A DNA stretch of 64,000 nt, taken from positions 744,001 through 808,000 of the forward strand of contig NC_014970.1 of the NCBI RefSeq assembly GCF_000200735.1. The letters run 5' to 3'. Source of the DNA: Mycoplasma haemofelis str. Langford 1 (GTDB lineage Bacteria > Bacillota_I > Bacilli_A > Mycoplasmatales > Mycoplasmoidaceae). Shown piece after piece: positions 28,298 to 37,605 of the stretch (position 1 is the first letter of the stretch; every line of letters begins with the position of its first letter). A program made the translations under genes and the position numbers. Below the pieces are notes generated by a model. It made no database searches. It saw nothing but the letters and a program-made list of their open reading frames with translations, and was not told the origin of the DNA.

Positions 28298-28870
28298 ATG
28301 TCTAATTTAGCGTTTCTAAAAGTTTTATGTGGCGGGGCAGCTACTGCAGGAACGGTTGGAGTAGGATCATTATTGGTATCCGATACTTCTTCTGAGGATT
28401 CTTTAGCTACTAAGAAAGTAAATTTTGAAGTCCAAGAACAGCCTGAAGAATCCGAAATAGAAGAGCCTCAAGATACTTCTTCAGAAGAGGAAGTATCCAC
28501 AAACGAGGAACAGATTTCTGAAGAAGTCACTCAAGTACCTGAAACAATTCCAGTTACCCCTCCTAAGTGTACTCTTTATGTAGTTAGAGAACCTAAGGGT
28601 AGAGACAGGACTAGAGTCGTTACAGAGATTCTTGAGAAGGTTGAAGAGGAGCAAAGTGTCTGATTGAAAGATAAAGATAAGAAGTTTCGTGAAGATGTAA
28701 ACAAGGTCTGTCCTGCAGTTACTGATAAACCTAAGAATATCTATGTGTGAAAAAGCACTGGAGGTGGATGAATCTACGCCGGAGATATATCCACCCAAGA
28801 TTGATTGTCAAAATCAGGAGTGAAAGTTCCTAAAGGGTGGGAAGTTAATTCGGAAGGAACAGCTGTCTAG
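28298..28870 (+). CDS. WIY-DW paralog, acidic-stalk subtype, unit 2 gene 3
   Basis: 190 aa. MSNLAFLKVLCGGAATAG anchor, Glu-rich stalk with DTSSEEEVSTNEEQISEE, PPKCTLYVVREPKGRDR, VVTEILEKVEEEQSV-W (TGA), NKVCPAVTDKP, NIYVWKSTGGGWIYAGDISTQDWLS. The first about 35 residues are nearly identical to the gene at 30408. Confidence 0.9.
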
Positions 28871-28876
28871 TTTCTT

Positions 28877-29353
28877 ATGGCTTATTCGAAAGTATTAATC
28901 CTAGGGGGGTTTACAGCTGCTTCTGGAGGAATAACCGGAGGAGCTTATCTTTCATCATCCAAAGGGAAAGCTCCCGAAGCTTCGGAGACTATCTCCCCAG
29001 TTTCCACAAAAGGAAAGGAAACAGTTAAGGCTCCAAAGGAGAAGAAGTGCTTTATCTATATAACGGATGAAGCCGCATCTCGAACTCCTAGCATCACCAG
29101 AATACTTTCTAGGCACGAGAACGTAAAGGAATTTCTAGAAACCAAAAAGACTTCTGATCCTGTATTTGTAACAGACGTAGAAACCGCTTGTCTTGGGAAG
29201 GCTAAAGGGAAGTTTGTGGATGCTGCGGAAGGCATAAATGTTTACGTTTATGAGAAGAATACAAACGCAGGCAAGAAGTGAATTTACTCCGAAAGATTAC
29301 AAAAAGATTGAATGAGAATGGAGTCCATAAATAAGGACGCCGTCACTCAATAA
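28877..29353 (+). CDS. chimeric WIY-DW paralog (MAYSK head, MAIG body), unit 3
   Basis: 158 aa. Residues 1 to about 57 (MAYSKVLILGGFTAASGG through GKAPEASETISPVSTKGKE to KKCFIY) match the MAYSK gene at 25811. Residues from about 60 on (ITRILSRHENVKEFLETKK, TSDPVFVTDVETACLG, GKFVD, INVYVYEKN, WIYSERLQKDW) match the MAIG gene at 26293. Unit 3 has only two genes, so this looks like an in-frame fusion from deletion between adjacent paralogs, with the junction near the first conserved Cys. The frame is intact. Confidence 0.88.
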
Positions 29354-29354
29354 C

Positions 29355-29921
29355 ATGCCTAGTTTGAGCCTCTTGAAAGTTATTTGCGGCGGTGTTGCGG
29401 CAACAGCCGGAACATTAGGCATAGGATCATTCTTGTTGCCTGAGGCTCCTGCTGAAGAATCCATAGCTACTAAGAAAGTAAGTTTCGAGGATCAGGAATT
29501 TGAAGATTTTGAGGAAGCTGAGCGGGAAGAACCAGTAGTAGTTGAGGACTCGGAAGAAGATGAGGAACTTCCGGCTAAGATCGATGAAACAGTTGGGGAT
29601 ATTAAGGAAGAGTCCGAACCAGTTATTCCTAAGTGCACTCTTTATATAGTTGAAGAGCCTAAAGGGGTAGGAAAGGATAGAGTAGTTACAAAGATCCTTT
29701 CTAAGGTTACGCAAGATCAAAAAAGCTTCTTAAGTGGGAAAGGTAATCAGTTTGGCATAGATGTAAGAAGAGCGTGTCCTGAAACTATGAACGAGCCTAA
29801 GAATATCTATGTGTGACAAAAACAAGATTACTGAAAGAGTTGAATCTATGCTGAGGATGTATCCACTCAGGATTGGTTATCAAAAGGTGTTGCAGCCCCT
29901 AAAGACAGCAAAGATATCTAG
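29355..29921 (+). CDS. WIY-DW paralog, acidic-stalk subtype, unit 3
   Basis: 188 aa. Anchor identical to that of 26765 (MPSLSLLKVICGGVAATAG), stalk rich in Glu/Asp, IPKCTLYIVEEPKGVGKD, VVTKILSKVTQDQKSFLSG, RRACPETMNEP, NIYV-W-QKQDYWKSWIYAEDVSTQDWL. The C-terminal half, KSFLSGKGNQF, resembles 30408 rather than 26765, again a mosaic. Stop TAG 29919. Confidence 0.9.
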
Positions 29922-29927
29922 TTTCTT

Positions 29928-30406
29928 ATGGTTTATTCAAAAATATTAACTCTAGGAGGATTAACGGCTGCGTCTGTTGGAGGAGTATCTGCGGGGACAT
30001 TACTTCTCCCTAATATGAAAGGGGAGAAGGGGAGAAGGGGATCGCATTAACTTCTGCTAAGGAAGATACTGCTGTTCCTAAAATAAAGAAATGTGTTGTC
30101 TATGTAACTAACGTACCTACTGGAACAAACTCAAATCAAAGCGTTACTGAAATACTTGCTAAACACACAGATATACCTAACTTCCTAAAAGATAAGAAAA
30201 CCACTGATTCTAAATTTGTTGAAGACGTAGAGAAAGCTTGTTCCGGAAAGGAATCTGGGAAGTTTGTAGACTCCGGAGAAGAGATGCATGTTTACATTTA
30301 TGAAAAGCAAGAATCTGGAGGGGTGAAGAAGTGAATTTACTCTTCTGGACTTCAGAAAGATTGAATGAAGACTGGGAACGTAAACAGATCAAAAGTGGAG
30401 AATTAA
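29928..30406 (+). pseudogene. frameshifted chimeric WIY-DW paralog (8-bp duplication), unit 4
   Basis: ATG 29928 reads MVYSKILTLGGLTAAS (MAYSK head), then VGGVSAGTLLLPNMKGEKG (MAIG body). It then shifts frame at GGGGAGAAGGGGAGAAGGGG (30021-30040), stopping at TAA 30048-30050. The sibling at 27820 has one fewer GGGGAGAA. The remainder (I-A-L-T-S-A-K-E-D, KKCVVYVTNVPTGTN, EKACSGKES, MHVYIYEKQE, WIYSSGLQKDWM) is intact in the other frame to TAA 30404-30406. It may be a dead gene or a slippage-controlled phase-off gene. Confidence 0.85.
30021..30040 (+). repeat. in-gene GGGGAGAA duplication causing frameshift
   Basis: GGGG-AGAA-GGGG-AGAA-GGGG, a perfect 8-base tandem duplication. The paralog at 27820 has GGGG-AGAA-GGGG at the same place. 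8 is not a multiple of 3, so unit number sets the reading frame. Confidence 0.9.
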
Positions 30407-30407
30407 G

Positions 30408-30971
30408 ATGTCTAATTTAGCGTTTCTAAAAGTTTTATGTGGCGGAGCAGCCACAGCTGGAACTGTTGGAGTAGGATCATTCTTGATATCTGATACTTCT
30501 TCTGAGGATTCTTTAGCTACTAAGAAGGTAAAGTTTGAAGTCCAAGAACAACTTGAGGAACCTGAAGTAGAAGAGGAAGTATCCACGGAGAAGGAGATGA
30601 TTCCCGAAGAACCCGCAAAAGTACCTGAAACAATTTCAAAGCCGTCAGCTCCAATTATCCCCCCTAAATGTACTTTCTATATAGTTGAAGAACCTAAAGG
30701 TAGTGGTAAGGATAGAATCGTTACAAAGATCCTTGAGAAGGTTACAAAAGATCAAAAGAGCTTTTTAAGTGGGAAGGGTACACAATTTGAAAAAGACGTA
30801 AAAGGGGCATGTCCCGAAGCCATGGACAATTCTAAGAATGTCTATGTGTGGAAAGATTACTGGGGGTATTGGATTTATGCCGGAGATATATCCACTCAGG
30901 ATTGATTATTGAAGGAAGGGGTAGAAATTCCTGCAGCATTGAAAACCAATTCAGGGGGCAGAGCTTCCTAA
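30408..30971 (+). CDS. WIY-DW paralog, acidic-stalk subtype, unit 4
   Basis: 187 aa. MSNLAFLKVLCGGAATAG anchor, Glu stalk (EEPEVEEEVSTEKEM), IPPKCTFYIVEEPKGSGKD, IVTKILEKVTKDQKSFLSG, KGACPEAMDNS, NVYVWKDYWGYWIYAGDISTQD-W. It begins 1 base after the preceding stop, as does 28298 in unit 2. Confidence 0.9.
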
Positions 30972-30977
30972 TTGCTT

Positions 30978-31439
30978 ATGGCTTATTCAAAGATATTAGC
31001 TCTAGGGGGATTAACAGCAGCGTCAGGTAGTGTTGCTGGAGGATTCTTCCTTTCTTCTTCTTCTTCCGGAAACAAGGAAACAGAGAATTTAAAAACAACT
31101 TCAGCTTCTATCCAAGAAGAAACCCCTGCCCCTAACGGTAAATGTTTCATATTGGTGGCTGGAGGAGTTACGAGAAGCGGTAACACCGTTAACCTTACCC
31201 AAATAATTGAAAGAGTGGAAGGTGCTGAGGAATTCTTAAAGCGTAAGCAAATTAATACGGGACAGTTTGCAACAGATGTCAGAGGGGCTTGTCGGGGGGT
31301 GGAGGACTCAAAAGAAGATAAGAATGTTTACGTCTACCAAGAAAGCAATCAAAGTTGAAATTACACCTCATTGATGCAACAGCAAGATTGGGTAAATAAT
31401 CCGCAAGTAAATAAATCTGAATCTGTTCTTAAATCGTAG
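30978..31439 (+). CDS. WIY-DW paralog, MAYSK subtype, unit 5 gene 1
   Basis: 153 aa. ATG 30978 was chosen over TTG 30972 from the MAYSK alignment. MAYSKILALGGLTAASG anchor followed by a Ser-rich turn (FFLSSSSSG from TCTTCTTCTTCT), short linker, GKCFILVAGGVTRSGN, LTQIIERVEGAEEFLKRK, RGACRGVED, NVYVYQESNQS-W-NYTSLMQQQDWV. The next gene starts 2 bases on. Confidence 0.9.
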
Positions 31440-31441
31440 TC

Positions 31442-31921
31442 ATGGCTATTGGAGCTTCCAAAATGTTGCTATTTGGTGCCTCAGCTGCATCAGTTGGAGG
31501 GGTATCTGTAGGAGCTTTACTCCTTCCCAATATGAAGGGAAACGAGGAAAAGGCAAAGACGACTTCTATTCCAACGGAGAAAACAGAAGATGTTGCTACT
31601 CCCGTGAAAGCAAAGACATGTACTATATATGTTACAGACAAGGATACTGGAACTAATAACACTCCACAAATAACTAAGATAATTTCCAAGAATACAGATG
31701 TGAAGAAGTTCTTGGAAGATAAACGATCATCCAATTCTCAATTCGCCATTGACGTAGAATCAGCTTGTTCTGGTAATTCTCCTGAAAAGTTCATTGCTAC
31801 AGAAGAAGGAATGGATGTCTACGTCTATGAAAAAGAGACGGGAACATGAATCTATGCTCAGAGAATGCAAAAAGATTGGATGAAGGAGTCTTCCATAAAT
31901 AGGGGAGCTATAGCCAAGTAA
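31442..31921 (+). CDS. WIY-DW paralog, MAIG subtype, unit 5 gene 2
   Basis: 159 aa. MAIGASKMLLFGASAASVGG, LLLPNMKGNEEKAK (the GGGGAGAA unit is absent here; DNA reads AAGGGAAACGAGGAAAAG), KTCTIYVTDKDTGTN, ITKIISKNTDVKKFLED, ESACSGNSPEKF, MDVYVYEKETGT-W-IYAQRMQKDWM. Followed after 3 bases by the stalk gene. Confidence 0.9.
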
Positions 31922-31924
31922 AAG

Positions 31925-32491
31925 ATGTCTGATTTCGGAGTTGCCAAGGCTTTATGCGGCAGTATTGCGGCTGGAATAGGAACATTAGGTATAAAGTCAG
32001 TTCTACTTTCTGACACACCCAAAGAAGATTCATTATCCACTAAAAAAGTAAGCTTCGACTTTCAAGAATCACCCGAACAATTAGAGGCAGAAGAGGATAG
32101 CGCTCCGGAGGAAGAGGCTGCATCCAGTTTGCCGATAGAACAGGTTCCTCAGTCTGTTGAGGTAAAGGAAGAGAAGAAGGTTCCTGTTATTCCAAAATGT
32201 ACTTTTTACGTTCTGGAAGAGCCAAAGAGAGTGAATGGTGTAAGAGTAGTTAAGAAAGTTCTTCGTAAGATTGAAGAGAATCAGGATCAATTCTTAAAGA
32301 ATAAAAGTCAAGCATTTATCAATGACATCAAAGGCATTTGTCCTACGCCTATAAGTAAATCTCAGGATATTTACGTATGGCAAGAGAGTGGAAAGTGAAT
32401 ATATTCAAAAGATATTTCAACCAGAAACTGATTAATCGAAAATAACATAGACATTCCGGAGCAGCTAAGAATCAGTTCAAATAGTCATTAG
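31925..32491 (+). CDS. WIY-DW paralog, acidic-stalk subtype, unit 5 gene 3
   Basis: 188 aa. MSDFGVAKALCGSIAAGIG anchor, Glu-rich stalk, IPKCTFYVLEEPKRVNG, VVKKVLRKIEENQDQFLKN, KGICPTPISKS, DIYVWQESGK-W-IYSKDISTRNWLI (N-W replaces D-W). Completes the last full MAYSK-MAIG-stalk unit. Confidence 0.9.
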
Positions 32492-32495
32492 CGTA

Positions 32496-33077
32496 ATGGC
32501 TTTAATTGGTATCTCTAAGTTCCTTCTGGGAGGCTCATCTTTGGGAATTGGAGCGTTTGGATTAGGAGTTTCTTTTTTATTTCCAAAAGCTTCCGAAGAA
32601 GAGGCACCAATAACCAAGACATCACTTCCAGAACCGGAAATTCAGGAAGAGGAAGTGAGTGAATCTTCTGATTCTGATGAAGATAACAAAGAATTAACGA
32701 CTCAAGAAACTGTTGAAACAGAGCCTGAGGCTGTTCCGGAAGCTCCTAAAGTAGAAGAGGTTGTAATTCCACAATGCTCTATTTATGAAGTTAAAAAGCC
32801 TACAGGCTCCGGTAGTTCTAGAAAGGTTAATCAGATTATTCAAAAGATAAAAGACGACAAAGAGAAGTTTCTCACTTGAACTGGTCAAACGGATGTTTTT
32901 AAAAGAGAAATTAGAGAGGCGTGTCCTCAGGATATGAAAGAGTCTGTAGATGTTTACGTATGAAAAGAAGGGGGATATTGAAAGTACACTAAGGACATAC
33001 AAAAGGATTGATTAGCTGATAAGGAAGTTCAGAGGCCTGTAGATTTACAAGTCATTAACCAAAGTAAGAGCGTTTAA
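32496..33077 (+). CDS. WIY-DW paralog, acidic-stalk subtype
   Basis: 193 aa. MALIGISKFLLGGSSLGIGAF anchor, Glu/Ser/Asp stalk, IPQCSIYEVKKPTGSG, VNQIIQKIKDDKEKFLT-W (TGA), REACPQDMKES, DVYVWKEGGYWKYTKDIQKDWLA (K-Y replaces I-Y). It ends the amplified block; the next gene starts after 1 base. Confidence 0.9.
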
Positions 33078-33078
33078 C

Positions 33079-33630
33079 ATGGCTTCTTTTTTAATAAAGA
33101 CTGCTTCTCTAGCGGGCTTAGCATCTGTTGGTGGTGGCGTAGCAGCCGGCACTTCTGCGTGACTTAATCCTAAAGAAAAACCCGTTGAGAAGCCTAAAAC
33201 TAAGGATCCAACAGAGGAGAAGCAGGAAATTCCTGAATCTCAATCTGACGATACAGAAACATCTACCCCTTCTCCAACACAACAGACTTGCATCATTTAT
33301 GAAGCCAAAGATCCCGGTGGAACTAAAAACCACAGGAGTTTTAGTCAACTTCTAGGGAGGTACGAAGGAACGGAGAAGTTCTTTGCTGCATTTAGTTCTA
33401 GCTCCAATAAGCAGGTTTCATCTGAATCTCAAGACGAGATAGGGAAGGCATGTAGGGGTGAAGGAGATAAGAAGAATGTTAAGGGGAGAGTCTACTTATG
33501 GTGAGGGACTGTAGGAAGCAAAAACACTTGAATATATGCGAGTGACCTGCATAAAGACAACGATGATTGAGAAAATAACGAGGAAGTAAAGAAGAACTCT
33601 ACAGAAGTTTTAAAAGCAACCCAAGGATAA
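33079..33630 (+). CDS. WIY-DW paralog, CxIYEA subtype
   Basis: 183 aa. MASFLIKTASLAGLASVGGG anchor containing a TGA-Trp (S-A-W-L-N-P), Lys/Pro/Glu/Ser linker, QTCIIYEAKDPGGTKN, SFSQLLGRYEGTEKFFAAF, GKACRGEGDK, GRVYLWWGTVGSKNTWIYASDLHKDNDDWE. Its stop overlaps the next start (TAATG at 33628-33632). Confidence 0.9.
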
Positions 33631-34118
33631 TGGCAGTTTCTAAGATTGCTTTTCTAGGTACTGCAGGTTTGTCTGCTGGAGGAATTGCTGTGGGTAGTTT
33701 TCTTATTCCAAATTCCAACGAAGAGAAAGTTTCAACTTCACAACCTAAGCTAACTTCTTCGCCCTCTGTGGAGGAAGTTAAAGCTGATAGTGTTGAAGTC
33801 AAAGTTTGTCAAATATATGAAGCTATTTCTCCCAATCAAAATGGAAGTCCTAAAGTGAGTTCTTTGAGGCACAGAGGGGACAAAGATAAATTTTTAGCAA
33901 CTGTAACTCGAAGCGGAGATTCTGGCTTTAAGGGGGAAGTAGAAACTAGATGTAAAGCCTTAATAGGGGGCACGGGTAAATTAGATATTTATGTATGGGA
34001 AAGCACTGGCAACAATTCCGAGAAGAAGTGAATTTACTCTAGTTGATTACAAAATGACGATTGGGTAACCAAAGCTAATTTAGTTCAAGAGACATCTACA
34101 CAAAATCCAGAAAGTTAA
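33630..34118 (+). CDS. WIY-DW paralog, mixed subtype
   Basis: 162 aa. MAVSKIAFLGTAGLSAGG anchor, Ser/Thr/Glu linker, VKVCQIYEAISPNQNG, short KVSSLRHRGDKDKFLATV, ETRCKALIGGTG (R-C rather than A-C), DIYVWESTGNNSEKK-W-IYSSWLQNDDWV. The region between the two Cys is shorter than usual. The anchor resembles that of 40809. Confidence 0.88.
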
Positions 34119-34122
34119 AAAT

Positions 34123-34635
34123 ATGGCTTTTGGTTTAGGGAAGTTGGCGGCCGTTAGTGGAGTTACTGCAGCTGGTGGAGGTATTGGTGTGTCAATGGGG
34201 AATATTGTCTTTTCAGAATCTAAAGATACATCTATCAAAGCCAAGAAGGAAGAATCTCCTACTCCTACACAATCAACGGTTGAAACCCAGCCAAAGGTAT
34301 GTGTTATTTATGAAGGCAATGACCCAGGAAGGAACCAGAACACAAGAAGATTTAGCGAATTGCTAGAAAGATTTGAAGGCAAGGAACAATTCTTTGAAAA
34401 GTATAAAGAGGGAGCTCAAAGACCGACTTCCCAAGACTTCAAAGAAGAAATTAGAAAGGCATGTGAAGGGACTGATGGCAAGAAGAATGTCAAAGGTAAT
34501 GTTTATGTTTGATGAGGTACAAGCGAGAATAAATGGTTTTATGCCTCCGATATGCACGATGAGACTGATGATTGGGTAAATGACTCTCAAGTTCAAAAGA
34601 AATTTCAGACAGAAACCACTCCCAAACAAGCTTAA
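34123..34635 (+). CDS. WIY-DW paralog, CxIYEA subtype
   Basis: 170 aa. MAFGLGKLAAVSGVTAAGGG anchor, Lys/Glu/Thr/Pro linker, KVCVIYEGNDPGRNQN, FSELLERFEGKEQFFEKY, RKACEGTDG, GNVYV-W-WGTSENKWFYASDMHDETDDWVN. It is followed by a 56-base gap with a promoter element, so transcription may restart downstream. Confidence 0.9.
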
Positions 34636-34691
34636 TTTCTCCACATAAAAAGGGTGGAAGGGTGTGGAGTTTCAGTATCCAAAAAGTTACT
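34636..34691 (+). promoter_or_regulatory. promoter with GGGTGGAA element between co-directional genes
   Basis: CATAAAAAGGGTGGAAGGGTG (34644-34664) followed by TGGAGTTTCAGTATCC. G-tracts are at 34652 and 34660, the latter 32 bases before ATG 34692. The element occurs here without a divergent minus gene, so it belongs to the plus-strand genes. Confidence 0.65.
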
Positions 34692-35222
34692 ATGACTTCT
34701 GGGTTATTAAAGTTTGCAGCTTTAAGTGGTGTTGGAGCAGCCGGCGGAGGTATTGCAGCCAGCTCCTCTATGTTCTCCGGATCTAAAGGAGAATCAGTCA
34801 CATACAAGACTACCTCTTCTAAGGTCACGGAAGACAGTTCCGATCTTTCCATTCCTGAAGCGCCAGAAGAACAGAAAGATGAGGCGTCTACAGTTGCCAG
34901 AAAGTGTGTTATCTTCGAAACTGATGAAGCTACCGGATCAGGAGATCAAATGAAGATAACTAAGATTCTTAAGAGATACGATGATCGCAATCAATTTCTG
35001 GCAGGGATAACTAACAATGGAGATGCTAACTTTAAGAGAGATGTGGGTGATGCTTGTGATGGGAAAAAACCAAACAACCATCCTAGTGATAAGGATGTAA
35101 CTATTTACGTTTACAAAAAGCAAAAGGATGGTTTATGGAACTACACTCAATTTTTACAAAAGAGGGACTGAGCTAAGGACTCTGCCATTAAGCAAAATTC
35201 CTCAGAAGTAAACTTAGATTAA
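34692..35222 (+). CDS. WIY-DW paralog, GLLKFAALSG / CVIF subtype
   Basis: 176 aa. ATG 34692 was chosen over 34662 because MTSGLLKFAALSGVGAAGGG matches 36527 and 6434. Ser/Lys/Glu linker, RKCVIFETDEATGSGD, ITKILKRYDDRNQFLAG, GDACDGKKPNNHP, VTIYVYKKQKDGLWNYTQFLQKRD-W. First gene of a second type of three-gene unit (with 35228 and 35798), repeated at 36527-38181. Confidence 0.9.
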
Positions 35223-35227
35223 GGATC

Positions 35228-35728
35228 ATGGCTCATTTCTTAGCAAAACTAGCAGCAGTTGGCGGCGGAACTGCAGCTGCCGGAGGGGGAATAGTGGCTG
35301 GTGCTTCTTCTGTATTTGGTTCTCAAGGGGAGCCCTCTGAGAAGCCTAAAGTTAAGAATCACGTAGAGGAAACTCCTCCTGTTGCCCCAACCCCAAAAGA
35401 GTCTGCTCCAGAATCATCTTGCATTGTTTGGGAAGCTGAAGATCCCAAAGGAACACCTAATAATAGATCGTTTAAAAAACTTTTAGAGAAGTACAAAAGC
35501 AAGGATGATTTCTTCCAAAAGTGAGGAGACGGATCCGATAGACCAATGCAAAATGGATTTAAGGATGAAATAGAGAAGGCATGTAAAGGTACAAACGATA
35601 AGAAGAATGTTGATGGAAGGGTTTATGTTTGATGAATGTCCAGTTCAAACAAATGAATATATGCAGGAGATATGCATGATGGAAATCACAAGTGGGAGGA
35701 AGAGATCTCAGATAAGCCTTCGGCTTAA
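35228..35728 (+). CDS. WIY-DW paralog, MAHFL / CIVWEA subtype
   Basis: 166 aa. MAHFLAKLAAVGGGTAAAGGG anchor, Pro/Glu/Lys linker, SSCIVWEAEDPKGTPN, FKKLLEKYKSKDDFFQK-W, EKACKGTNDK, GRVYVWWMSSSNKWIYAGDMHDGNHKWEE (K-W replaces D-W). TGA-Trp codons would make it look broken under the standard code. Next gene begins 69 bases downstream. Confidence 0.9.
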
Positions 35729-35797
35729 GCATTCTTCAGATTTAAATACTATTAACCAGAGGCAAAGGGATTTAGAAGTTAATAATAGGGTGAATTT

Positions 35798-36403
35798 ATG
35801 TCTTATACATTTGCAAAAATAGCGACGATTGGAGGAGCTACTACGGCAGCTGGAGGCAGTGTGGCTGCTAAGGCTTTTCTTTTTCCTACATCTGATGACG
35901 GTGTTTCTACTTCATACGTAAAGACTGCAAATAAAGAAGAGGAATTAACTGAGGAGCAACAGAGCGAAGTTGTTGCAGAAGAGAAAGAGATTGCCCGCTC
36001 AGTAGAGTCAAAAACAGAAGGGGAGCCCTCTGTTCAGCAAGATATTCCGAAAGTAGAGGAAATTGTAAGTCCTAAAGAAAAGTCAAAGGAGGTAGTTTCA
36101 CCACAATGCTTTATCTATGAAGTTAAAACCCCTATTAGAGAGCGTGATGGATCTAGAAAGATTAAAGAGATATTAAGGAGGGTGGAAGAGGGCAAGGAGA
36201 CCTTTTTAAGAACGGGCAAAGGATGGAAATCCTCTACCTTTAAGTATGAGATAAATAAGGCTTGTCCTAATGATCTTAAAGTTTCTAAGAATGTTTATGT
36301 GTGATTAGATGGAGGAGCATGACAATACTCTTCCGGCCTACAGAATCCCGATTGATTAAAGGAAGCAGACGTCAAGAAACCCGATAACTTAAAGACCAAC
36401 TAA
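35798..36403 (+). CDS. WIY-DW paralog, acidic-stalk subtype (longest)
   Basis: 201 aa. MSYTFAKIATIGGATTAAGG anchor, long Glu/Val/Lys stalk (about residues 45-105), SPQCFIYEVKTPIRERDG, IKEILRRVEEGKETFLRTG, NKACPNDLKVS, NVYV-W-LDGGAWQYSSGLQNPDWLK (Q-Y replaces I-Y). Third gene of the 34.7-36.4 kb unit; 37606 is its counterpart. Confidence 0.9.
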
Positions 36404-36526
36404 CCTTTCTTCACCATCATATTTCAATAAACAACTAGATACCATCCTATCCATAATCAAGTTTCGTAGCTATTCCGGAAATAAAAAGGGTGTGAGGGTG
36501 TTGAAGATGAATACAGATAAAAATGT
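36404..36526 (+). promoter_or_regulatory. promoter with variant G-rich element
   Basis: 123 bases. AAATAAAAAGGGTGTGAGGGTG (36480-36500) has G-tracts 36488 and 36496 with the 8-base period; the second is 31 bases before ATG 36527. The rest (36404-36475) is A/T-rich without recognisable genes or a clear terminator hairpin. Confidence 0.6.
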
Positions 36527-37048
36527 ATGTCTTACGGATTATTAAAGTTGGCCGCTTTGGGCGGTGTTGGAGCGGCTGGTGGAGGTATTGCAGCCAGCTC
36601 TTCTGTGTTCTCTGGATCTAAAGGGGAATCAACTACTTATAAAACTACTTCTTCCAAAGTTGCAGAAGAAGGTTCCGTTCCTGAATCGTCAGTAGAACAA
36701 AGAGATGAGACTCCTACAGTTACCAGAAAGTGTGTTATTTTTGTTACAGACGAAGCGACTGGAACTAGAGAAGGAATGAAAATTACCAAGATTCTGGAGA
36801 GATATGAAGATAGCGAGTCATTTCTTACGAAAGTAGAAGATAACGGAAACGCCTCCTTCAAGGGAGATGTGAAAGGGGCTTGCGAGGGACGAAAGCCAGA
36901 CAATCATCCACAGGGTAAGGATGTTACTGTCTATGTTTACAAGAAGGAGGCTGGAGGTTTGTGAAACTACACTCAATTTTTACAAAAGCAGGATTGGTCT
37001 AAAAACCCCGCCATTAAGCAAAATTCCTCTGGAGTGAATTTGGATTAA
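36527..37048 (+). CDS. WIY-DW paralog, GLLK / CVIF subtype
   Basis: 173 aa. MSYGLLKLAALGGVGAAGGG anchor, Ser/Lys/Glu linker, RKCVIFVTDEATGTREG, ITKILERYEDSESFLTKV, KGACEGRKPDNHP, VTVYVYKKEAGGL-W-NYTQFLQKQDW. The tail KQNSSGVNLD nearly repeats that of 34692, and the intergenic spacing to the next gene (5 bases) is identical: unit duplication. Confidence 0.9.
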
Positions 37049-37053
37049 GAATC

Positions 37054-37581
37054 ATGGCTCATTTCTTAACAAAATTAGCGTTTGTTAGTGGCGGAACTGC
37101 AGCTGCGGGAGGGGGAATAGCGGCAGGTGCTTCTTCAATATTCAGTTCCCAAGAAGGATTTGTTGAAAAGCCTAAAATCAAGAATCAAACAGAAGAAACT
37201 TCTGACGCAACTCCGGTAGTGGAAGAACCTGCTCAAACATCCTCACAACCGTCTTGTATTATTTGAGAAGCTCAGGATCCCAAGGGCACAAGCGGTCACA
37301 GACAATTTAGTGTACTTTTAGAAAAGCATGAAAGTAAAGAGGCTTTCTTTCAAAAATTGAACGATAGGCCAATGCAAGATGGATTTAAAACCGAAGTGGA
37401 GAATGCATGTAAAAATGCAGAAGGAAAGAAGAATGTTAAAGGGAGAGTTTATGTTTGGTGAATTTCCGAACAAAAGAAATGAATATATGCTGGGGACATG
37501 CATACAGGAGATCACGATTGGGAGAATGAAATCTCAAATAAACCTTCTGGCAGCGAAAGAAATCCTGCGGCTGCGGCATAA
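37054..37581 (+). CDS. WIY-DW paralog, MAHFL / CIIWEA subtype
   Basis: 175 aa. MAHFLTKLAFVSGGTAAAGGG anchor, Glu/Thr/Pro linker, PSCII-W-EAQDPKGTSG, FSVLLEKHESKEAFFQKL, ENACKNAEGK, GRVYVWWISEQKKWIYAGDMHTGDHDWEN and an Ala-rich end (RNPAAAA). Counterpart of 35228 in the second copy of the unit. Confidence 0.9.
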
Positions 37582-37605
37582 CAATTCTTTGACTTTAGAT
37601 AGATA

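Noticed and set aside
28877..30406. Assembly artefact as the cause of chimeras
   Set aside because: Junctions differ between the two chimeras, flanking genes are distinct, and a third chimera exists at 40282. Long-read confirmation would still be useful.
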